Made by a program: the position numbers and the translations under genes
The notes under the pieces: generated by a model
Database searches by the model: none
Seen by the model: only the letters and a program-made list of their open reading frames with translations
What the model was told of the DNA's origin: nothing
Source of the DNA: Pegea sp. RAD2-039
Taxonomy: Eukaryota > Chordata > Thaliacea > Salpida > Salpidae
Length of the DNA: 64,000 nucleotides
Reading direction: 5' to 3'
Assembly (NCBI GenBank): GCA_034620365.1
Contig: JAQGEQ010000171.1
Span: forward strand, 248,001 to 312,000
In this document: piece after piece, positions 45,145 to 58,570 of the stretch
Position numbering within the stretch: the stretch's first letter is position 1
Layout: the number at the start of each line of letters is the position of its first letter

Positions 45145-47680
45145 TTTAATTACATCAGTCTCAAACATTTTTTTCAAAGAACATACTTAATCTGCTGGAT
45201 CACTAGCCGCAAACATTGGCAGGTTTCAACCAGCTGTTTTATTAACAATCTATCTATGTAGTGACAATTTCGCCGGTACATTACTAATCAGCATCAAATC
45301 ATCCGACAAAGTGAGCTTAAAACAGCCGATTTAAATGCTCCTGGAAAGCTTCGGTAGTATCATAGCACCTTTTTGAACTTAATTTAATGGCAAATATTAC
45401 AATCATATCTGCATAGCAAGGGACAGGAATGATTATAAAACTTGCCAATTGCTTTATTGCTCGCCAGGGTTCTTATAGCCTGTATAAGTCTTAAGTTTGT
45501 GGGCAATTTTTTATTTGTAGAAAAAATAGGCAGTTTAAAATTTAAGGAACTTTTTTCTACCCTATTATAAAATTTCTGTATTGACTTATATTAAAGTATA
45601 TACAATAAAAATTTATTTTTATTTTCTATATATGAACAGCTGACTATAACTCATTTTTTGCAAGAAAAAAGTATTTTTCAAAATTTTGACTTATTAGTTA
45701 ATTAGGTTAATCAGTCACTAACCAAGCGACAAAAAAAGTGATTGAGCTTTTGTCAAAAAATGTTCATCATTTTGTTTATATTTTAGTTTTCGATAAAAAA
45801 TTTAATTTTTGTGAAACATTGTAATAATAACAATTTGTTATTGTATGGTCTAATTTTTTACAATTTTAGTTTAATCATTACGTTGTTATAACTTCCAAAA
45901 AAAGAAATATTTCTTTAAGTTTTATTTTTTGAATATAATTGCTAATAAAAGTTTAAAAGTTTTATAAAGGCATACTTACTACAGTTTAGTAAAAATGTTA
46001 AGTAAAAACTTTGGATCAGAATAAGTGTCTAATGACAGAGGTAATATCAGGAGTTATTGATAGTTAATTTTTGAAGTTGAGCTATTTATTCAATCAATTA
46101 ACAATTACAGCCAGTTTTAACTTGATCATTTTTATCTTGAGACTTATCACCTTGGTAAACCTATCAAAGTTTTTTGTTATATTTATCATCTTAAATAAAT
46201 AAAAGTTTGTTGTTTCAGATGTTTGTTTTTAACTTGTTGACATCATAGCAACATAAATTAAAATTTTCTAGAATTGAAATGTTGGGAGCACTTTAATGTA
46301 CTTAATTTTTTTTAGTTTTTCAACGTTTATTCTACGACGTACCTTCGACGACAAGAATGATTCAAATTTATGTATTGAAAGTATAGTTGTTGCAGACAAT
46401 CGATTTAACCACTTGTCTATTTTGATCACTTTTAAAATATTGATCATTATGGAGTCACTTAATTTCGTCTTTATTGAGATTGCGTTTAATCAATCTTTTG
46501 ATAAACCATACGTAATATTATCATTAGTTTGAAAAGTCAACTCTTATTCGCCTTGTATAAGAGTTTACTATAGATAGTTAACGGTAAAATCTACTATAAA
46601 ACTGCAGGTCCCAACTCACTTATTTAGATGGTTATTCAACGACCAAGCTTGCGATTCTACATATTCGTGAAATTTAATATAAAAGTTTTTATATCTAGTG
46701 TTTGTTTCTAATTGTAATACACTTTGTAAATTTTGCAATTATTTTCTTGTAATTTTCCAAATTGCCAACTTAGCAAGATTATGATAAACATTTTTAGTTT
46801 ATTTAATTATTTCTTTTAAAAGTTTACGTAAAAGTAGTTGTTAAATACTTATCCAATAAACAAAAGAATGTTTACAAGAAAGCTGTTAATGTCATTCTGA
46901 AAGGTTTGTGATGAAATATCAATAATTTCATCTACACACTAATTGTGCAAACTATATCATAGATAGAATAATCTGCTTTCATTGTAAGAATTAGTCACTC
47001 AAAAAATATAATAATTTAAATCTTGTAGAAATAGTAATCAGTTCTTAATATCACTTGACTTATTAGACAATTTCTTGAACTTGTATTTGCTTTATATGCT
47101 TTAATTCATAAAATTACCATGGCTTGAAGACTAATAATAAATACATTAATTAAAAAAATAAGAAATGAGAGGAAAAGTAAAATTTGCAACAAATTACAAT
47201 CCATTTTTCAAAATTTTAGTTTTACTTTCGTCATCGTATTTCAGAGATTTTTATTTTAAAAAACTTAACTGAACAAATATTTCTTGATTGTATTTCTGAT
47301 TAATTTCAAATTTACGTCTTATATTGTGAGTCTGATTATATACATAAAGGTTAAATAAAAAATTAGATAGAACTGTTTTAACTAGACCATAATACTCTTT
47401 AAATCTATAATTTTTAAAGAAGTTATTACTTAATCGTAAAGTTTAGAGTATACTTATACATATTTTTCAACTTTTATGATACTCATACTACAATTAGTTG
47501 AAGCTTAAAAAGCTAGACTTTGTAGATAAGAAGATTATATCAGGAATAATTTTGAAGAAATGTAAATAATAAAAGAGCAATAAATCAAAGTATCTACAAA
47601 TAAATAGAAAAATTGTATCAATGCAATTAATCTCTTCATAACTTTTTAGTTGAAAAATTTGATTTTTAAACAAAAATTCG
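45145..47680. other. AT-rich gene-poor region
   Basis: A mildly GC-richer patch lies at 45190-45480 without readable frames. The open frame at 46296-46532 has no features. Nothing else is recognised. Confidence 0.45.
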
Positions 47681-47685
47681 ACATT

Positions 47686-48699
47686 TTATTTCAAGTTTTC
47701 CCAAAATTCTTCCAGCTCGTCTGTAGGTGTCTTTTTTTCTTGTACTTGCTTATGAAGAGACAAAGAATCTTTTATGACTACATTTACTTGTGGAATATAT
47801 CTTCTTGAAGCAACAATAATATCATTCACAAATATTTTCTATCAAAATTTATAGTAAGAAATTTATTAATAAATTTAGGAATTGAACAAATAGAAATAAT
47901 GATTAAAGTTATTTCGTTATCATTTTATAAATGTTTACAACTGTCTGAAGCAAAAATAAATCTTACAAAGCAAAGAAAAAATACTTACAAAATATTATAA
48001 AACTGAAATTTTAAAGTTTTATGAAGAATATTTAATTACGCAATCTAAAATAAATGAAATTAAATGAACATACAATTAACAAATTTCCATATGAATTAAG
48101 ACTGTATTCAATCCGTAAATCTTCAAAATTAGAAAACTTCAGATGTTGGATCAATTTTTCTTCTCTTGAGCAATATGAAATTGAAGTCTAAAATGTTTTA
48201 GACCCATTATATGATATATATGTCAATATATCAATTAGAAAAAAAATATATAAAAAATTATATATAATCATTATACCTTTCCTTCATACAACAATTTCAT
48301 AATTAGAACTCTAATTTTACTTTCATTTGTAAATGGAAACAGTTGGCAATGACCACGCATGATTTTATAAATGTAACCTGCACTATTGCAGATACATAAC
48401 CTTTCTTCACTCAACAATGACTTAATAACAACTAAACAAGAAAATAGCTAAAACTTAAGACAATATTACGTATTTTTTTCTTAAACAAATATAATTCTTA
48501 ATAAACCCAATTTGTTAAACAAAATCATCTTACCATCATACTCTTTCTTATTTTTATAATTAATTGAAGAATCTAAGATCCATTTACCATGAAATAAAAA
48601 ATATTTTGTGCTATTACAACTTATAGGAACATTTGTAATTGATTTTTCATCTTTGCTATCTGTGAAGTCAACTGTATTTACAAATCTAAATTCATCCAT
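47686..48699 (-). CDS. Four-exon gene, possible FABP/lipocalin-like barrel protein, paralog A
   Basis: Exons 48699-48534, 48431-48277, 48187-48074 and 47838-47686, all GT/AG and in frame, giving 195 residues. The core begins LFHGKWILDSSINYKNKKEY, resembling the FABP/lipocalin opening (F-x-G-x-W-x-x-x-x-S-x-N). A strand-like series follows (SAGYIYKIMRGHCQLFPFTN, SISYCSREEKLIQHLKFSN, FEDLRIEYSLNSYGNLLI) and closes with IIVASRRYIPQV, like the FABP C-terminal tR.Y. The acidic C-terminal tail ends EEFWENLK. Exon lengths of the two middle exons (155 and 114) are identical to paralog B at 53907-54872. The family assignment is tentative; the gene model is well supported by the paralog comparison. Confidence 0.75.
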
Positions 48700-48709
48700 T
48701 ATGACAAAA

Positions 48710-51540
48710 TGTATATAACCTAGAAATGAAATCTACAATAGCTCATTAAACCTATCTTTAATGGTATAATGTCGAATGTGTTTATTTTAATGAATAAGAT
48801 GGCTATAATCTTTAAGTTAAGGTGCCTATTTTATTAAAAATTACTTTTATAAACATGCAGAGTAAAAAAAAGTTTAGAAAGTACACTTCACATAAACGAT
48901 TATCAAATATTTGTATAATATACAAATCATAAGTTACTTATAAGTCTTATTAAATATAAATTTGTTCTATTAGTATTATGAATAATAAAACAAAGTCTAG
49001 TATCTTTTAAAGATTTAAAATAAGAAAAGTTTACAATCGGATTGCTAGCTTACTGCTGAGACTAAAAATAAATAAGATTTACTTTAACTAGGATTTCATG
49101 TAAATGTTATTCAGATATTTAAGAAAATCAAAGCAGAATTCAGAGTTTAAAAATGCAAAATTTATATTTTGACAAAAATGATTTATGCTAATAGTAAAAA
49201 GTTATAAATAAAAAATATCAATAAAAATTATAAATGTTTTCAAACAAAAGGTTAGGAAGGAAAAAATGAAACTATTTAAATTAAAACTATTTAAAAATTA
49301 ATAAAAGGTTAATTATATACAATTTTAATAAGTTATACAAAATCTGATTAATTAAAACAAAAGTATTTATTTTTATAAGAAAATAAAAATCTTAAGGCTG
49401 TAAAAAATTTTATATAAACTGTTTAGGCTAAATGAGCTGTTTATATCAACTATTAATAACTCTCTCAAATAATAAAACAAACACTAAAAAAATAAATACA
49501 AAAGAATTTAAGAAAATTCGGATTATTTATTCAAAAAATGAAGTAACCTATATTCTAGCTGACGTTAAAAAAACATTACGAAAAATGTTTACAAATGTCA
49601 ATGATTTACAAAATGCACATGGAAAGTTGGACATGGAAAGTTTTTATGTGGTGCCAGCTCAACAGACACCATATTGTTTATATATATAAATAATTAAGCC
49701 TTCACTCAATTAAGTCTCCTTTTCACATATAAATATTTTAGCTAAAATTTCTAAATTACTGATAGATTTTGTTCAATTTTCAAATTTTTTTATACCAATG
49801 AAACTTTTCCCGCTCAATTTAACTGAACTTAATTATTTTGACATCGATAGAAACTACTAATTTGATTAATCAAACTAAAAGATTAAAATAAGAACTTTTC
49901 CATATTAGATCAGAAAAATTTTATTTTTAAGAATTGTATAAACCTTTTGTACATTAGAAGAATTGGTCATGATTATAAAAACCTTTTGACTATTATAATG
50001 TAAAAAACATTAGTATTCTATCAAATTTATACATATTTCATTAAACAGAAGTTTACTTCTATGCTAAATGATACTGAGTTTAGCTTAATTTAATTGAAAT
50101 AATAATAAGGGCCAGCTTTAGCCGAGAAAGGCCATGCGGGATGTGTTCTGAGTGATGATGTTAAAAAAAACAAAGCAAAACACAGTGAAACGAGGAGGAA
50201 ATGTATGAGCAAGACATAGTGAAATGGAATAGAAAAAGCCTTTAGGGTTTTTTTCTTTTCTTTAAAGCTGGTTTTCTTTTCTCTCTTTTAGTTAGTTAAA
50301 ACATTTAAAATTAATTATATAAGTACCATACCGTGCTATATAGCCCCACCTATCGAACGCTGTAAGTTTTTTTCTCATCTATGCCCTGTCTTTGAGTTGG
50401 AGACAAAAATCTAGAAGGAATAGCCTAGCGCATTTAAAGAAGATCAAAATCTCCAAACAAGTAAAAGGATTGATCACTATGCATATTATTACTAGTAACA
50501 CTGCCGATATCAGACAACATATATTTTGATATAATAAAGGAAAAAAACAAAATCTTACTTTATATTTCAAGTTGAAAAGGTTGATACAAATATTTTCCAA
50601 ACAATTAAAAAAAATGGAAAAGAAACTAAATTTGTATGAATCTGTTGAACTTTTTGATCCAAAACTCCTGAAAACTTGATCTTGCATGCATTGCAAACAA
50701 TAATTCGTAAAGAATAGGATTAAGATTAAATATAAGATTGAACAAACACAGTTTCAGAAAAATAAAGACTTTTATTTGAGTTAAATACAATGGTATCTCA
50801 TAATAACAAGACATTAAAAAAAGGTTACTTCTTCATGAGTTGAAATTTTAAAGTTTTTGTTTATGCTTTTCATAGATCTTAATTTCCGAAACATCTGCAA
50901 GCTTTTAAAACAAAGAAGTTATCGATGAACTTGCATTACAGAAATGAAATTAGTTATCAAACTAAGAACAAAATTAGTCAGAACAAGAAGTTCTTTATTT
51001 TCTAAGTGGTGTACTTTCAACAAACAAACAAACAAACCAAATAGGTTCGTTTTTAAACTTGTTTTTTAAGCACCATAGCTCGAAAAAATGATATTTACAA
51101 AAACAATGATTACAATTTAGCTGACTTAATCTATCAAATAAGTCTAAAATCTCTTTACACCGACTAGGTATAACTTTAACCCGTGCATGCATAGTGCAAT
51201 GAATTAACAACCAATCATCTTAACCACTTGTTTATTACTATTTGCTTTGAAGTAAATTGATGAAATCTTAAAAAACTTTTATTTTCCAACAGTTATAGCA
51301 CTTAATTGAAAACAAAAGCTTCTCAATTTCGAAATATATTTCGGTTGACTGCAGATGTAATTACATGTTGTATGTGAGAAGGTGAAACTTTTCAAGAGTA
51401 CGTCTGTAAAAGATTGATTTTATTCAAAAAAAATATTATAATCGAAATATAATTGAATTTTTTTTTTAAGTCAATAGTTAGTCTATTGAGTGATTAAGAT
51501 TGGTTGTTGTGTGACTGTGGAACCTTTATTTTTTGCGTTT
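48710..51540. other. AT-rich region with a possible exon and one dispersed-repeat copy
   Basis: The ORF 49432-49689 contains NEVTYILADVKKTLRKMFTN, marginally protein-like but without family features. A copy of the GCCGAGAAAGGCCATGC repeat is at 50107-50165. Otherwise nothing. Confidence 0.4.
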
Positions 51541-52400
51541 TCTTTTTTTTTCTTCATCATCTGCTTTAGCATGGTTTATGAAGGTTGGCGCTTTGTTAGT
51601 GGTTCTTCTTCTAGCTACAACATCTGCTGCAAGTTTAAAGAGCTAAGAGTGTTGTATAAGCAGTTGTTTCATCAAAGATTTTAATAGGTCCTTGTATCTT
51701 TTGTTGGAGTTTCTTTAGCCAGAATGTTGGTCGATGGAAATGGTCTACCCGTTTTAAGTGACTGTATATCATCCAATATTCAGATCCAAGTATGTTCAAA
51801 ACGATATATCTATAAAGGCTAATATTTGTCTCGGTTTTGAGCTGTTTTTTAGTCTGAAATCTTTTATGTTCTTTTACTTTTTACTTACTAATATGTTGAT
51901 TATTTCCTGTCAAATTTAGCATAAAATAATAGTTTGCTACCCAGATACTTCAGCGCCGCTTTGAGTCTTTCACTATTGATGATGCTGCGAGGAGGATAGT
52001 ATTCGTCACAAGGAGTAGGTTGGTAAAAAGTTACAACTTTTTAAGGATTTCTTCAAGTCTGAAGAATTATGCGACCACGAAGCAAGATGCCATTCTTTGC
52101 AAGCGCATATTTGATGTGAGCCACTAAAGCAGCATTTTATAATTACCCTTTTAAATCTTAGTAGTTAATCATGTTGATAAAATTTGGTGGACATCCAAGA
52201 CGTTTGATAATTTTCCGTAGGGCTTCCCTATTTACAGTGTCAAAGGCTTTAGCGAGGTCTGCAAAAGTGATATAGTGACCCTTATTTTTCTCACAATATT
52301 TTGTTTGAGAACAAACACTATGTCAGTAGTGTCTGTATTGCCTCTGAATCAATAATTAGTTTCAAGAAAAAGACATTTTTAGCTATTGGAAGAACAAGTC
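51540..52400 (-). mobile_element. RTE-like LINE relic (RT core to C-terminus)
   Basis: On the minus strand, the RT block FADLAKAFDTVNREALRKII followed by KRLGCPP resembles RTE elements (DLTKAFDTVNREGLWKIL, FGCP). Further on, SHLKRVDHFHRPTFWLKKLQ resembles the RTE C-terminal HLKWAGHVVRM region. Stops and frame changes mark it as dead. It abuts the LTR at 52401. Confidence 0.65.
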
Positions 52401-52782
52401 TGTTGTAATGATAATAACTCTTTAAGATAGCTTTATTCAATTTATAAAAGGCGACTAGTAACAACAATAAATAATCACGATACACGCTACATGCTACACG
52501 CTACAAGCAACACCAAGACTGCTATAGAATGAACTAGGTATACAAAAAGTAGTAAAGGCAAAATATTCTACTCACCCAATGAAAATATTCCTCACCTATT
52601 AAGTGTAGGCTCTATTCAGCCTGCAATACGAAAAGAATTATGTCTTTATGGTTGGAGGAGTTTGATCTGTCCCCTTTCTTATATAGGAGGTGGATTCTCT
52701 ACATCATCGCTACGTAACTTTCCACTATCCTAGAATAATAATTGTTGCTTATATAGGGTCTCGTGCAGTTGTTGTCGCTACA
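52401..52782 (-). mobile_element. 382-bp LTR of a Ty3/gypsy-like retrotransposon with adjacent polypurine tract
   Basis: Minus-strand reading begins TGTAGCGACAACAACTGCAC and ends CATTACAACA (TG...CA). It contains TATATAAG boxes (near 52750 and 52680) and AATAAAG about 25 bp from its end. Immediately upstream on the minus strand is AAAGGTGTGGGGA (52783-52795), which looks like a polypurine tract, so this would be a 3' LTR. About 130 bp of possible internal sequence (52796-52925) follow; no gag-pol is seen. Confidence 0.6.
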
Positions 52783-52929
52783 TCCCCACACCTTTAAGGT
52801 ATTCCATCAATATCAATTTCTGATCCTGTAAACTATCTTGATGGAATAAATCGATAGAAGCTCAAACTCACCTGTGGTTCTGGCATACATTAAAGATTGG
52901 GTCGCAGATTGAACCTTAGTGGTGAAGAA

Positions 52930-53900
52930 CAAAAAAAAATTAAAATCACCTTATAGATAATATAATATAACTGAAATTTTAAACGGTAATATTTGTGTTT
53001 GTTTAAATAATCAAGAGAAATGTTCAATGCTTGAAAATTGCTGCACAGAAATTTACATAAAGTGAATAAGTAAGAAGTAATAAGCTCTTAAACCTTTAAA
53101 GTATAACTTTCGAACTTGTCGCTGTCTAAATAAACTGACTGTAATTTAGGGATTAAAATTTAAGTATAAAACTCCACTTTTCAAATACGTCCTTTATCAT
53201 AACATGACTCTTAATAAAATAGTTTCATTACCAAAATGTGAAATTTATATTAAGAAACATCTTAGGTTTATTTTCGATTATTTTTTAGCAATCTACCTTT
53301 TGTTTAAATCATTAAACTTTTGTTTTTTTGCGTTTTCAATAATATTTTTAGTCAATTCAAATATAGTGATAATATTTAAACAATTTCTTACCTATACGAA
53401 GATTTTGATTTTAAAATGAGATCATTTCTAGTTTAAATTATTTCAAATGAGAAAGTATAAAACTAGTGTTTGTTAACAGCTTATTCTGCTTAAACTTATG
53501 CTAAGCCTTTAAAAATCATTTTTTTTTCATCTTGTTAGTGTGAGCCGCATATAAGACAAATTTATAGTCTATAGTTTTTTATGACTTGTCTTTATATACC
53601 TAATACCAACTGTATATATAGCTTTCCTTAGTTTACTTTACTTCGTAGTATATTGTAATTTAAAATTATTAAGCTAGTTTTTTTAATAATAGAAAGTCAT
53701 TCTGGATATGTTCACGTTTATTTAAGTAAGAAACTGAAGGTACTAAATTAGGCTTAGATTAATATTTTTATGTTTCTAAAAATCTTTTATGAAAATGTTT
53801 AGCTAGTTTGGCAGGTTTAATTGATTAGACTGAATACAATAACAATTTAGTAATGAATTAACGATTTGTAAATGTTTTCTTTGTATATTATACAGATTTT
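52930..53900. other. AT-rich region upstream of paralog B
   Basis: No convincing ORF or element; the frame at 53204-53419 is AT-driven. Confidence 0.45.
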
Positions 53901-53906
53901 GTGATA

Positions 53907-54872
53907 ATGGCTACTCGTAATACATCAAACGAAGACTTAAATCGCTACATAGTATTGGAAAATAATTCGTCTGATTTTGACGATGATGAAGTACAAGTTT
54001 ATCAAGTTTGCTTTGAAAGTAATGAAAAAGAAATTAGAAACGTTGAAGATGTTAGTGACAGAGAAAGTAAAAAGGAAGATCATTCTCAAATTTTGGAAAG
54101 CAAGAGCTGTTCTTTGTTTCATGGTAAATGGATTCTATATAGTTCTGCAAATTATGAAACTAGGAAAGGATATGATGGTGAGATAATTTTCTTTCATTTT
54201 CCTCAGAATATTTTTTGGGGTAACACAAAGCAAGTGATATTGCTTGATTATCAATTAATTTTCTGATCTAGAAATCATTGGAACAATGATGGTGGATGAA
54301 CTATTGATCATTGGTGAAAATTCTGATGGCAGTTATAAGTTTATAAATGGTCTCAGTCAATTATTTCCTCCAACAAAAGAAAGTAAACTAATATTTCAAA
54401 ACTTATTAAGTTCTCATACTGGAAAGGTAAATTTAATATTCATGCTTTGACATAACTTTTTGATGTTAATTCAATCATTTAATGAAATTTATATTTTTAG
54501 ACTTCTATTTCATATCTTTCAAAAGAAAAAAAGGTGGTTCAACACATGAAGTTTCGCAATTTTGAAGATCTGCTGATTGAATACAGCTTCAATGAATATG
54601 GAAACCTATTAGTTGTATGTTTATTAGAGTTTTAATAAGATATATAAAGCTGTCGACATTAACTTAGTTTTCAGTAGTAAAAATAAAACATGTTTAAATA
54701 AATTTGCAAATTTTGTAGCTGATAATGTTATTCCAAATTATTTCAAATTTTTAAGAAAATAGCAAGCAATAAGGAAGTTATTGCTACCAGAAGATATATT
54801 CCTCTTGTCCACATTTCCATTCAAGATTTGCCACCTACTTCCAAAGAAAACGAAGGGAATGGAAATACGTAA
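53907..54872 (+). CDS. Four-exon gene, possible FABP/lipocalin-like barrel protein, paralog B
   Basis: Exons 53907-54177, 54272-54426, 54501-54614 and 54756-54872, in frame, giving 218 residues. The N-terminal acidic extension (NSSDFDDDEVQVYQVCFESN, then EKEIRNVEDVSD) is longer than in paralog A. The core is LFHGKWILYSSANYETRKGY, IIGENSDGSYKFINGLSQLF, SISYLSKEKKVVQHMKFRNF, EDLLIEYSFNEYGNLLV and EVIATRRYIPLVHISIQDLP. All three intron positions and phases (1, 0, 0) match paralog A, but the proteins are well diverged, so this is an old duplication, with copies now about 5.2 kb apart in opposite orientation. A FABP/lipocalin-like fold is suggested by G-x-W near the start and the R-x-Y strand near the end; there is no firm family match. 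Confidence 0.75.
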
Positions 54873-54879
54873 AAAACTC

Positions 54880-56370
54880 AAGTAGCCAATAGAAGAATTA
54901 TGAAAGCTTTCTCCATACGCCGACAAATCTGTTTTTTTTTAATTCTGGATATTTTATTAGACATGTGTATTTTGAATCTCTGCGATTTACATTTACCTAT
55001 TTCAAATTGATTGACATCAATTACTTAAGTCTTGCATTAATGAAATCATTTTTGTTATGTATAAATAAAACAAAAACTACATTAAGTAAAATGAAATTTA
55101 ATCGTTAAAATATTATATCAGACTTAATAGACTAGTGGTTCAAAAAAGTTTTTTCAGGAGAAACAAAATTATTAAAGGAAAAGAGAATAAAGAATTATCA
55201 AAGATTTAAAAATGTATAAAAGTTCAATAAGACATCTGACAGTTTTATTATTTCTTTTTACCTTAAAATGTACCACTTATAATTTTTTTTTTAAATTGGG
55301 GGCTTATAATAATATATAGATTTTATGCTTTTTAGCTACCAGGTCAAGTCAAATTCTAAGAGCTTTTGAGGGATATCACCACGGTCTTCTTTCGGACAGG
55401 CGAGACTACTGTACCTATATCAAGATCAATGCAGCCTCCTCAACCCTCCTATGATGTCGTTTTGGTTGATCTTTTTGAACTGACGATCGAAAACAAAATC
55501 CCTCATCATAACAAATTACTCTCTATGTTAACCCTTTTACAAGTAAACAACCTTTAGTTTATATCGAGCCATCGCCTTTGTTTGACTAATTAAACAATTT
55601 TTTAGAAATCAGTTTAGAAATAATTACAGCTCTTTTGTTTGTTTTATTATAGCTTGCAGTTGCATTTACCTTGTATTACCAAAGACTCTTTTGAAAAACA
55701 CTCACATCATTAACTGATAAAAAATAATGATTAATTACGGTTAAATATTTTTCAGAGACATGCCTGATAATTTTTGCTAAGCAGAAAAATTAATGCTATA
55801 CAATCAAAATGCTCAATTCCAATCGAGGAAAATGTAGATGTATTTAGAAATATCAGTTTTACCTTTTTCCTTTTATTTCTGAGTATAGCAAACTTTTTTA
55901 ACTAATGAATATCTGAAATAAAATACAAATATTTTCCTTGAAAATAAAGTAAGAGCAAACTTGAAACAATTTACTTTTAAAATTGTTACTGGATTTGATA
56001 AAGCATTTGCTCTACATATTAAAAATAGATATAATTTGCAACAAACTAAATTAAGGTGTTTTTGGAAGCCTTCAATTTAAAAAAAATTTTAGCAACAATA
56101 CAAGTTGCTTTTTGGTCATTTAATTCTTCAATTTAGTCATTATTTAAATCATTTCTTAATAATTTTGTGCTAACTTTTTCTTAATAAGTACTTATCTATA
56201 GTAGAATTAGAATTTTAAAAAAGATAAACTTGAAAATAAAAATAATTAAAAATATTGATTAAAGTTATAAAGATTAAAACGAATCTGAGCTCCTTGTATC
56301 TATAATGAAAAGTTTTAACTTTCAACTGTTAAATATTAAATTAAAATTAAATCTACTACTTATACACGAT
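54880..56370. other. AT-rich region with one GC-richer island
   Basis: The island 55330-55560 has an open plus frame (RDITTVFFRTGETTVPISRS, then MQPPQPSYDVVLVDLFELTI) that looks protein-like but has no partner exons or recognised family. The rest is AT-rich without features. Confidence 0.35.
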
Positions 56371-56377
56371 TATATAC

Positions 56378-57620
56378 GATAAAGTAAAAAAAGGTAAAGA
56401 TAAAAAAAATCAAAACTAAAAAAACTGACGTAAATTTATCATGAAAATTCTCTTTTCTCACTTAAACAACAAATTGGTTTATTAATCAAAGTGTTTAAAG
56501 AGTAATTAGCAAAAGGGGAGTGACTCATAGATTCTTTCCAGACAATTACAAGCTTCAGTAAATTAATTTACTATACAATCTACTTGTTTAAATAGTAAAG
56601 AATGTAAATTATTGTTCGTGTGTTTCATAGATTTCAATTTTGCAAATACCCTCAAACCTTTAAAATATGTTGATCTATATTTTAGCTTCAACAATTTTGC
56701 AATAAGATACTACTCAGGACTTTCTATTTGTTTGAGCTAAACCACATTACAGACATCACTAATTTCGCTTTTTATATAAGGTTGTGTCTTCTTACTTAAC
56801 ACTTTGGTAAACAAGAATTTTAGGTACCAACGAAACTTACCACAGATATTATTATTTATGTACCAATCTGCTGGAATACTTCTGCACAGTACAACGTTTA
56901 CAGAAAGGGGTAATTCTTCTTCTAGTTTCATCTGCATTTTACATTTTGTTCAATTTGCATGCAGTAAGCAACTTCTGCATAAAAACTAATGAAGTATTTC
57001 CTAACAAGTTCCAGCACTAATTTAGAAAGCTTTAACTATGAGAAGCCTTAGTATAATTGTTACTTCTATCGTTTCTATTGGAGGTTTTTTTTATTGAACC
57101 ACTCTTCTGTGTTGAACATGGATAGCTATCGACCATAACCACTGCCTAGGTTACGAATGGCGTGAGTGTAATGGTGCAAGTCGTCAGCTGAGCAATATTA
57201 CAAGCTCCACAACCGATGTAATGATGCTGGTAGGCAGAGCCTATATTGATATATGTAGAGGCAAGTAAAATAGTATTATCATTGGCTTAACAGCTATCAA
57301 ATGACTTAATACTACACTACCTGCGCTGTCTTCGCAATTGTCGACATTCTTATAGAATAAGAAGAGTCTAGTATTTGTGGGTCTGTGACCTTTGTCCTCA
57401 GAAAAAATAAGAAATAATAATATTTTTTTTAAAACATACAAGCATCAATTTTATATCAAGATTTTCATTAAAGTATTTTCTTATATTTTGAGATTTGTTT
57501 TAGTTCCATTAAATAGACAAACATCATATTCAAAATTATCGAATAAGATGAATTTATGAATGAAAAAATTAGTTGCTGGATAATTACCACATATAGAGTT
57601 GTGTAAGATTATTATTCTTA
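56378..57620 (-). repeat. Inverted copy of the right-end segmental repeat
   Basis: About 1.24 kb, highly similar in inverted orientation to 58900-60140 and 62225-63475. It includes the conserved MKLEEELPLSVNVVLCRSIP reading (56946-56737 region) and the GHRPTNTRLFLFYKNVDNCE reading. Confidence 0.9.
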
Positions 57621-57624
57621 AATT

Positions 57625-58570
57625 ATTTTTAATTCATTTTAATTTTGTTATTTTTTTAATTTATAACTAAAAGCTTATGAGATTCAGCATCCAAGTGTTT
57701 AAATTCTTAAGGAAGTTTATAAATCTATCCAAATTAAAGTAATCCTATAAAATTACAAACAGATAAGCTAATTACTTCTCTAATTACCTTAACAATTAGG
57801 TCACAACTTCTGGCATTATCCAGTGAGTGGAAGTTTTCAGCATCTCTACTTGCAAAAACTAGAAATCATATTGATCTTCAGCTATTGATCTTTTGATAAA
57901 CTTTATTCATAATTACCTTTTAACTTCATAAGCAACATCTAGATCAAACTGATTATCTTCATTAGTGACATCATGAGTGGTAATCGTGTCAAAAAGATGA
58001 CGACGCCCAGATAGTGTAACTGTATTAATTTATTCGATTTCTTTATTTCTTAAGTAAAGGCAAAATATAATATGATCACGTCATCAAGAATGACGTCACT
58101 TTCACTACTTTCTTGTTTACTTTAAAATTATACATTGTTTGACATCGATGTCGCAAGCTGCCATGACGTGACAAGTTTAAAGATCACATTTAGAAATGTA
58201 AACAAATAATTTTGGTGATTTTTACTCACGTGACAAATATGTATTTGAAAGTTTTAAATGAAAACTTTTTACTTCTTTAGATTCACTTTTTTACCAACTA
58301 TTTTTTGTCGCATTTATTACTAAACCCTGAGAGCTTCTTCTCTCTGCCTTGTGACGTCACTCACGCTTGCTATTTATTTGAAATTATCAGTAATTACTGA
58401 GGGTAGGAAAACGTTACTTTTTATGATACTTAATTTGAAAAACTAAGAAACATTTATAAATTTAACAAAAGATAATAGACCACTTCTGCCGAGGGCGGCC
58501 ATGTTTCTTGTGCCACAGGAATGTTGTGAAAACATTGAGATAGAAAAGAACTGAAATTGCTTTTTAGAGT
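57625..58570. other. Spacer between inverted and direct copies
   Basis: Contains several CRE-like sites (CACGTCATC near 58078, TGACGTCAC at about 58091 and 58352). An ATG frame at 57973 (MSGNRVKKMTTPR) is short. A dispersed-repeat copy is at 58481-58540. No gene model. Confidence 0.4.

Noticed and set aside
54738-54926. Minus-strand 62-residue frame
   Set aside because: Antisense to exon 4 of paralog B, whose plus-strand reading matches paralog A.
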